From Isoetes taiwanensis (taxonomy: Eukaryota; Streptophyta; Lycopodiopsida; Isoetales; Isoetaceae), in contig JAJEKV010000049.1 of the NCBI GenBank assembly GCA_021234155.1, forward strand, positions 9,834,292 to 9,898,291: DNA of 64,000 bases, read 5' to 3'. Below the pieces are notes generated by a model. That model was not told where the DNA came from. It made no database searches and was given only the letters and a program-made list of their open reading frames with translations. Position 1 is the stretch's first letter. Each line of letters opens with the position of its first letter. Both the position numbers and the translations under genes were made by a program. Positions 56,183 to 64,000 of the stretch are shown in pieces.

Positions 56183-57500
56183 TCAAATTAACGGATGGTT
56201 TTGCCCAATTACAAGGCTCGAAGTTAATTTAAAACCTATCTTTGATAGTGTCTCAAATTATCGCATACTAACATTTGGGTAAGAATCGTGAGGCCGGTCG
56301 GAAAAAATACAATCTTGGCTGCATGACATCTCGGATAGGGCACAAAGACATGGCCCTTGGTAAGCAATAAGGATACACCACATAACATTGTGGAAAAAAT
56401 GGTGCAGTGCATTTCACGAGCATGGGCGAAGCATAGCCTAGTTGGTGGTCTACCCTACCGGCACAAGCATAGCGGGCAAGATGGAATAACATGGCGAGAT
56501 GTGAAAATAAGGACATGACCCAGTGGGTTTGTTTTAGAAATAATTGAGCTTTGTTTTAGAAACATTTGAGGGAGACCGTAGTATTAAGATGTTATACGGT
56601 ATGTGGGTGGCATCTCTAGTCTTAATGATGGAGCCAAGTTAGGGCTAAGGAGAATTAAAATATCGTAAAAAGTCTTATCTAGACTAATGCACTTCCCCTA
56701 TAAAGGAATATGGCTTCTGTCCAAAGTTAATGCCTAAGGGCATAAATACAATGCCTATGGGCATAAATACAAAAAGGTTGAACACGTTTGGACACCAAGA
56801 AGATGGAAATTAAACAAGCAAGGTTGGACATTATAAAAGCAGAGAGGTGACCACAAGCAAGGTATAGATGGCAAAATATTTTGGGGATGGCAAAGGCATG
56901 GTCCTACATGAGTAATAGATTAAAGCATTTTTCACATTAATGGCTATAGCTAGGAGACATAAAAGAAGATGAACATACTGCTTGAGATGCATATGGGAAG
57001 GACTAACACATAGCATATGTTCAAGATCTTTGTTCGGAATGTTATCGGGTTGCCCTAGTCTGGTAGCATGTTGGTAAAGCTTGAATAACATGGCGGTTGC
57101 AACATAGGGTGCATATGATCTGCATTTGGTATATTCATAACATCTCCGGATAGCACACAAGGACATGACCCTAAAAAAAGTAATAAAGGCGCCATAGCAT
57201 ACGGTTAGCACCGCATGTAACTTACGTTCAGTGATATCGTTTTGCAATGTTAAGCCTAGATGGCGGTCTGCTCTACTCAGCACAAGCACAGGCGGCAAGA
57301 ATGAACAACATGGGGAGATGTAAAAACAAGGGCAGTGCCCATAAAATGTTATCTTTAGCAATAACTGATAAACCATGTAGCATTAAAATGTTTAAGTGTA
57401 TAGGTTCAGCATCTCCAGTCTTAAATCACTGGTGGGCTTGCTTTCTGGGCTAAGGAGAATCACAATACTATAGGGTCTCCTCTAGACTAATATGCACTTT
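56183..57500. repeat. Family B tandem unit 4, truncated
   Basis: Contains only the first ~1.3 kb of the unit. It stops after ATATGCACTTTC and switches into family C sequence. The two share only a few bases (CACTT-CT) at the join. Confidence 0.9.
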
Positions 57501-60500
57501 CTAAAAATTGGCAATGAAGCCACTTCTATAATGAGGTTGCTAAGGTTTAATGACCAATTACAGGCTTGTGCAAGCATACTGGGCCAAGGTGAAATTACAG
57601 CACTACCTTCGTGATTTCTGAAGGCTACGTCTACAGGAAGTTGGAATATGTGTGCCCTGATGTAAACGAACCAAATGTACAAGTTGGTGGAACCATATGA
57701 CTTGTGAGTGGTTTTTTTATTTATGGTATGCCTAGCTTTGTCGCCGCTGTCGGAGATATCATTATTCATGATGTATCTATTGCCACTGGATAATACCATT
57801 GGGAATCTGAATAATGCATGCACTTAGGCGGTCGCGGCGGACATGCAATTTGTAAGCAATTTGTGGATATTCCCATAAATGGTAAATGGAAGCACCAAAG
57901 CGAGTTCTCAAGGTAATGGCTCAAGGGTTGACCTTCATGTGCACATGAGCATCTTGGGGTAAGGTGAGATTTACAGCGGTGGCAAAGCATAAAAACCTTG
58001 TGGCACTAGATAAATTATCTACGAAATATGACCGGCATTGTGGAGTAAGCTTTGGCAATTTGGTAAGTGCCACAAAACATGGTAAGCGTTTTGGCAATCT
58101 AAAACCATGGAAATTGCTTTCGAACATTTGCAAAATAGAAATTGTGATTGATTTGGGCTTGTCAGCAGTGCGGTGGTGCAACATCTTAAATATGACCTTG
58201 AAATATCCTATGTGGATTGTCCGGTAGCACATGAAGTGTAAATTTGAAAAAATACTAACAAAGCGGGGCATTTTTTTTATTGTTATGACAAGGTATTGGA
58301 AAAGCAAGGGGCAAGCAATATGTGGCGTGTTCATTCAAGCTAAGGATTTGATTTATTCTACTTTTGCAAGGTCATTTATGGCGAGAAAATGTTAAGGTGA
58401 AAAATAAGAAGGGCCTCACTTTGATAAAGCACATGCAACCTTCGTAGTGCATGCTTGCCACTTGGCATTCAAATGATTTAATGAGTTTGCATGCCTTTCT
58501 TACTAACCTTTATTTTACATCTAGTAATGCACTTTCATGGGCATCATTAAGAAGGCATTGTGGGCTTTTGCTGACCACAAAAGGGCGCTGAAAGGCACAA
58601 AAAGCGAGGATATTTCGAGAGAAGTGGAGCTACAAGCGGACATGTCATGGTAATGGCTCAAGAGGCTAATATGGAGGCGTATGCAATTTTTTATCAAGGT
58701 AACAAAAATTGACAAGGTAATAAATAATGGTCAAAAATTATATGAGATTAGGGTAAACTAGTTCATTACGTGGCAATTACGACTAAGGGAAAGGCTGTCT
58801 TGGGATTGCTACCAAATGGGGTTACGGCATTTCACGCTTCGAAGACTGATCAGTCGCGATGTTGCAGACTTGGCGATCATGGCATTATGTGCACCATGAT
58901 CAAGGCTGTATAGCCGATCTAGGGTGGAAGATGCTCTTTCCATTAGAGCAAGGTCTAGCGAGAATCTTCCCGAACCCGGAGGAGCAAACCATGAACAATG
59001 GCGAGGAGATCAATGCTAGAATGGCTCCATCCTAACGGGGTTCTTTGCTTGGGATTCTCTTTGTGGCATTTTGAACTCATGGTTTTATAAGTTTATGACT
59101 TAGAGGCTTTGTCTACGATCTTTGCAACATAAATTAAATCTAGAAAGATCCTTAGCATGGCTTGTCTGCATAGTAATCGATAGAATCATCGTGCTTTTTA
59201 GTTTTACGGAGCTCTGCGTTTTCTTAGAAAAGCCCTACTCAAGAGTACATTTTAGGATCTAAGCGGCGATTAATACCCGGGATAAAAGAATGGAAGCGAC
59301 CTCAAGATCTTTGGATTTATCCTTATTTGCGAGGCACAGGGAATGTGTAACTTGCATCTTGCTCCCTATCCATTATTTTTTAGAATGGATTTAATAGTAG
59401 AATTGAATGAGTGATGTGAATACATGAGGGGGTATTAACATCACGAATGTAAAAAGTACGAGGAATAGTAGAATAATATGGTAGCCTTGATTGTGGAATT
59501 TAATATTTAACATCGATGTGAGTCCTATAGAACCGAGGCTAATCTTGAGACTTTATTATGGATATGTAATCTCACCTCCTATCTTGATGTATTTGAAGCG
59601 ACCTCTCACGAGGTTTATTCTTTGAGAGGAGATCTTCTTTACCACGATTACATAGGCTCCATAAGCATGGAACATAAAAAATCTGAGAATAATCTAATAT
59701 TGAATTCGGGTTTTGCACCCACTTTTATTACGAGCTTTTGCATATCTGATATTAATTTTGTGGCCTTGCCTATATGTTGCTTTATCATTTGACTCAACAT
59801 TTTGGAGAAAGCATTAGCATGTCATGGCAACCCTTTGCAAAAGCCAATGGTTTAACTTAGCATTTGAATTTAAGCTTCTTTGCATAATTATGGAGCGGTT
59901 TTGAAACCCGACACAATGTTTGTTATTTGAGCTCTTAAATAATGTTTGGTAAAAGGCGATAAGCGAGTAAAGTTATAGCTTACATGGGGTTCCTTTCTAG
60001 TTTACCCTTCTCGGGGCTAACTCTGACCCGATTTGTACCGAGGTAACCAACTTTACTCTTCAAATATCTTCGTATTTGGATTTGGATGAAGTCTTGAACA
60101 ATGAAGAAAATATTTCTACTACAAGATCGAGGAATTTAAGCCTATTATGGTTTGAATTATGCTTTCATTGATTCGGTAAGTGCATGCTTGAGCACATGGA
60201 TAAATATCTTGTAACATGTGTCAAATTTTGACGATTTCTAAAGCTGGATATGAACATCACGAGGTAATTCTATGGATTTGAAATAATGGCCGAGCTGTAT
60301 GTCGCTAGTTATGTTTAATGGAAAAAAGAATATTTGGAATTCATTTTGGCGGTTGTTTATGAGTGCGAGATTTAATAATCGAATATAGAACATCTGACTG
60401 GAGTTTTTCGAGAAAAATATATCGGTGTACAATTATGCTTACATTTGAGCACCTGGACCCGACATGCAAATATTTGAAGAGTTAAATGCTTAAGAATGTA

Positions 60501-60638
60501 TTCGGTCTATCTGCCGGTGTATTAGAAATTCAAGTTACGAATTGGTGAATATTTGCATGGGCATGCTTATGGATTATGATCATGAGCAGACATGAAATAG
60601 GTTTTGCATGTCTTAAAAGTAAGTAAAGATTTAAGATA

Positions 60639-60810
60639 TTGGTTCCTAAGGCTCCCCTAGTTTGACTAGGGGTGATAAGTTCTCTTTGGCTTTAAGCTTT
60701 ATGTTTTTAAGGCCAAGGGAATGAATGCATGCGTTAAGGAGCGGAAAGGCTTCGGATATATTCATTGACTTCAGTTTATTGGTTTAACCAATTTGAGCCT
60801 TAGGAACCAA
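60639..60810. ncRNA. Family C conserved long-range stem
   Basis: TTGGTTCCTAAGGCTC (60639-60654) is the perfect complement of GAGCCTTAGGAACCAA (60795-60810) across 140 nt. Inside are two further hairpins: CCCCTAGT-TTG-ACTAGGGG (60654-60672) and ATTGGTT-T-AACCAAT (60778-60792). The second stands next to the right arm, exactly as in family B. RNA function is inference. Confidence 0.5.
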
Positions 60811-62063
60811 GGTGGATTGTTTTTCTTGTCTTAAATAGCATTTTATATGCGTTTACACTTATCATTCTGATTCCAGAAGTTCTAACGTTTTCCTGAATTT
60901 TAGGAGGGAATACAAGCGTAAATGAAATCTCAAATTCCTGAAATGGAAATTACTCGGCTTGCAAATAAGGAATCTTCAGAGTGATACATAGACCTTGTTG
61001 CTTTGGGGCAAACCAACAAACGTCAATCATGGCAGATTAATGGAGCAGTACCCACCAGGGTGGTTTTTTACATACAAACAAGGTACTCTGGTTACATATT
61101 CAAGACACAAACTTGCTTTGCAAGCATTAGCCCCTTGGGCAAAACTGGCTATTATGCCTTTACTTCAGAACTTGCTTTGCAAGCAATAGCCCCTTGGGCA
61201 AAACTGGCTATTATGCCTTTACTTTAGGGCCTTGCCCCAATACTTGTCCCAACTGTAACAGGTTGATCGTGCATTTATTGGTCCATTTCATGGCATTGCT
61301 GCGAGAAATCTGCAACAGCTAATACATGGCACTTGAGGTGGCACAACGTACATGGCAATTGAGGAGGATACCTTTCGGGCACGAGCTTTGACACTACAAC
61401 CATCATTAGAATCATAAAACTTTCAAAACTCACGGGTAATCTCAAATTTTACTGCTATTAATGGAGCATTACCCATTAGCGTGATCATTTGAGAGACACA
61501 CAAATAAGGTATCCCTTACTATGGTTGTTATGCATCAACTTGCTTAATATTGGTGTCTTTTTAAAGTTCTTGCCTTGCAAAGAGATCGCTAATGTGGTAC
61601 ATAGTTATTCTTCTTCTGAATTAACTATGATTCGAAACCTCAACTTGCTTTGCAAGTGTTAGCCTGGGCAAAGCGGCTATTATGCCTTTACTTGAGGGCC
61701 TTTGCGATATTTTTTCCCAAGCGTAGCAGGGGTGATCATTTATTCTACTCATCAATTCCATGGCATCACTTGGAGATAACATTATGATAAAGGGATAAAC
61801 TACCGTTCATCTCAAATATGTGCTAGTTGATGCATCTTGACCCTAGCATTGGTCAAACAACTTCTTTTTATCCCGGATCCATGAGTAAAGACATTCATAA
61901 ACAAAGGCTTTGATGAGGACATTTAAGGCCGCGATTAATCTGAGAACCTTTTCACAAGATTGAGCTTGGGATAGCTATCACTATTAGGGCACTCAAATTA
62001 TACAGGTATGACTAAATTTCTGTTCTGTATTTGCAATAAATGATAGTGGGCAGGGGGGGTCCT

Positions 62064-62133
62064 TATGTAGAATAGGGACCCTCCCCTCCCCTTTCTACAT
62101 ATAGACAGCTCATGCCTTAGGTTGGAGGTAGGG
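62064..62133. repeat. Family C end module
   Basis: TATGTAGAA (62064-62072) pairs with TTCTACATA (62093-62101); GGGA/TCCC adds inner pairs. GGTTGGAGGTAGGG follows at 62120-62133, then T-rich sequence and the TA run. Confidence 0.88.
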
Positions 62134-62168
62134 CATTTTTTATATATATATATATAAATATATATATA

Positions 62169-64000
62169 TCAAAGCGAGTTTGTCAAGTCTTAAGGTTGAT
62201 GTGCTCACTTTTGGAAAAAGGGAACATAAAAATTGGGCAAGGGAACCACTTCTAAAAATTGGCGATGGAGCCGCTTCTAAAATTGGCAATGAAGCCACTT
62301 CTATAATGAGGTTGCTAAGGTTTAATGACCAATTGAGGGCTTGTGCAAGCATCTTGGGCCAAAGGTGAAATTAAGCCACTACCTACGCCATTGATTTACG
62401 AAGGCTAAATCTCTGAGGAAGTTGGAATATGTGTGCCACGATGTAAGCGAACCAAATGTACAAGTTGGTGGAACCATATGACTTGTGAGTGGTTTTATTT
62501 ATGGTATGCCTAGCTTTGTCGCCGCTGTCGGAGATATCGTATTCATGATGTATCTATTGCCACTGGATAATACCATTGGGAGTCTGAATAATGCATGCAC
62601 TTAGGCGGTCTTGGCGGACATGCAATTTGTAAGCAATTTGTGGATATTCCCATAAATGGTAAATGGAAGCACCAAGCGAGTTCTCAAGGTAATGGCTCAA
62701 GGGGTTGACCTTCATGTGCACATGAGCATCTTGGGGTAAGGTGAGATTACACTGGTGGCAAAGCATAAAAACCTTGTGGCACTAGATAAATTATCTACGA
62801 AATATGACCCGGCATTGTGGAGTAAGCTTTGGCAATTTGGTAAGTGCCACAAAACATGGTAAACGTTTTGGCAATCTAAAACCATGGAAATTGCTCGAAC
62901 ATTTGCAAAATAGAAATTGTGATTGATTTGGGCTTGTCAACGAATTGCAGGTGGTGCAACATCTTAAATATGACCTTGAAATATCCTATGTGGATTGTCC
63001 CAGTAGCACATGAAGTGTAAATTTGAAAAAAATACTAACAAGCGGGGCATTTTTTATTGTTATGACAAGGTATTGGAAAAGCAAAGGGGCAAGCAATATG
63101 TGGCGTGTTCATTCAAGCTAAGGATTTGATTTATTCTACTTTTGCAAGGTCATTTATGGCGAGAAAATGTTAAGGTGAAAAATAAGAAGGGCCTCACTTT
63201 GATAAAGCACATGCAACCTTTCGTAGTGCATGCTTGCCATGGCATTCAAATGATTTAATGAGTTTGCATGCCTTTCTTACTAACCTTTATTTTACATCTA
63301 GTAATGCACTTTCATGGGCATCGTAAGAAGGCATTAATGGGCTTTTTGCTTTGTCCTAAAAGGACATGAAAGGCACAAAAAGCGGGGATATTTCGAGGAA
63401 AGTGGAGCTACAAGCGGACATGTCATGGTAATGGCTCAAGAGGCTAATATGGAGGCATTATGCAATTTTTTTATCAAGGTAACAAAAATTGACAAGGTAA
63501 TAAATAATGGTCAAAAATTATATGAGATTAGGGTAAACTAGTTCATTCACGTGGCAATACGACTAAGGGAAAGGCTGTCTTGGGATTGCTACCAAATGGG
63601 GTTACGGCATTTCACGCTCACGAAGGCTGATCACAGTCCGCGATGTTGCTTGGCGATCATGGCATTATGTGCACCATGATCAAGAGGCGTATAGCCCGAT
63701 CTAGGGTGGAAGATGCTCTTTCCATTAGAGCAAGGTCTAGCGAGAATCTTCCCCGAACCCGGAGGAGCAAACCATGAACAATGACGAGGAGATCAATGCT
63801 AGAATGGCTCCATCCTAACCCGGGTTCTTTGCTTGGGATTCTCTTGTGGCATTTTGAACTCATGGTTTTATAAGTTTATGACTTAGAGGCTTTGTCTCGA
63901 TCTTTGCAACATAAATTAAATCTAGAAAGATCCTTAGCATGGCTTGTCTCGCATAGTAATCTGATAGAATCATCGTGCTTTTAGTTTTTACGGAGCTCTG
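62169..64000. repeat. Family C tandem unit 2, continues past the window
   Basis: Starts TCAAAGCGAG after the TA run, analogous to TCAAATTAACGG in family B. From 62275 it repeats 57501 onward closely. The first ~105 bp, absent from truncated C1, shows two extra short copies of CTTCTAAAAATTGGC. Confidence 0.92.

Larger units (their letters stand above)
57501..62168. repeat. Family C tandem unit 1, 5'-truncated
   Basis: Begins at TAAAAATTGGCAATGAAGCC, which corresponds to position 62275 of the next unit, giving a period of 4775 bp. The end has a hairpin, GGTTGGAGGTAGGG and a TA run. Frames near 57610-57790 look like coding fossils (RKLEYVCPDVNEPNVQVGG, MPSFVAAVGDIIIHDVS). Frames at 57964-58227 include AKHKNLVALDKLSTKYD. 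61107-61225 holds a two-copy ~58-bp repeat (ACTTGCTTTGCAAGC) with a third partial copy near 61640. Parts of 59930-60810 align to family B. Confidence 0.9.

Noticed and set aside
43032-57500. Ribosomal DNA or its spacer as the source of the tandem array
   Set aside because: No 18S, 5.8S, 25S or 5S sequence is recognisable in any unit.
37131-64000. Interpretation of the A, B and C units as Helitrons
   Set aside because: B and C start with TC after TA, but none ends in CTRR with a hairpin about 10 bp upstream, and no Rep/helicase sequence is seen. The hairpins stand far from the ends.
37131-64000. Hammerhead ribozyme (retrozyme or Penelope-like) motifs in the TA-bounded units
   Set aside because: I looked for CTGATGA with a matching CGAAAC box on both strands and found no properly spaced pair.

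Overview
The window is nuclear DNA of a land plant with a large, repeat-rich genome. Plant-type gene pieces support this: a BLE2-like membrane/armadillo protein, a JINGUBANG-type WD40 fragment, hexokinase, an E2 ubiquitin-conjugating enzyme and condensin CAP-D2. So do a Ty1/copia element primed from initiator tRNA-Met, DNA transposons, many decayed ORFs and large TA-bounded tandem repeats. I cannot name the species. A non-seed plant or gymnosperm would fit, but that is a guess.

Layout, left part. 1-1602 (minus) is the 5' part of a probably intact BLE2-like gene running off the left edge. 1889-4079 is a Mutator-like element with a 10-bp target duplication; its ends are built from a GGAATCAC minisatellite and it carries a broken WD40 fragment. 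4128-5930 holds TAAGACATGTC-family inverted repeats. 7352-7690 is a hexokinase remnant. 8913-20673 is one old copia retrotransposon (minus strand, 5-bp target duplication AATAT). Two later insertions split its pol gene: a 6.4-kb CAC-ended TIR element (11703-18148, TTA duplication) and a tandem pair of small TIR elements (9399-10500).

Middle part. 21800-22084 is a UBC fragment. 22300-25170 is unidentified decayed coding DNA. 27240-28485 is a ~180-bp repeat array interrupted by a long foldback. 31760-32790 is a CAP-D2 N-terminal fragment. 33238-35813 is a transposase-like coding region with frame breaks, followed by a palindromic minisatellite, an unidentified minus-strand ORF (36287-36859) and a ~36-bp minisatellite.

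Right part. 37131-64000 consists of three families of large tandem units separated by TA runs: A (3.1 kb), B (4.4 kb) and C (4.8 kb). All three end in the same kind of module: a strong hairpin, then GGTWGGAGGTAGG, then (TA)n. B and C are diverged relatives and share a long-range stem whose two strands have changed together. Near-identical B and C copies disagree mainly at CAG/CTG/CCG positions, in patches. That pattern looks more like a base-calling artefact at methylated cytosines than biology. The repeat array and its conserved structures are the most novel content of the window.
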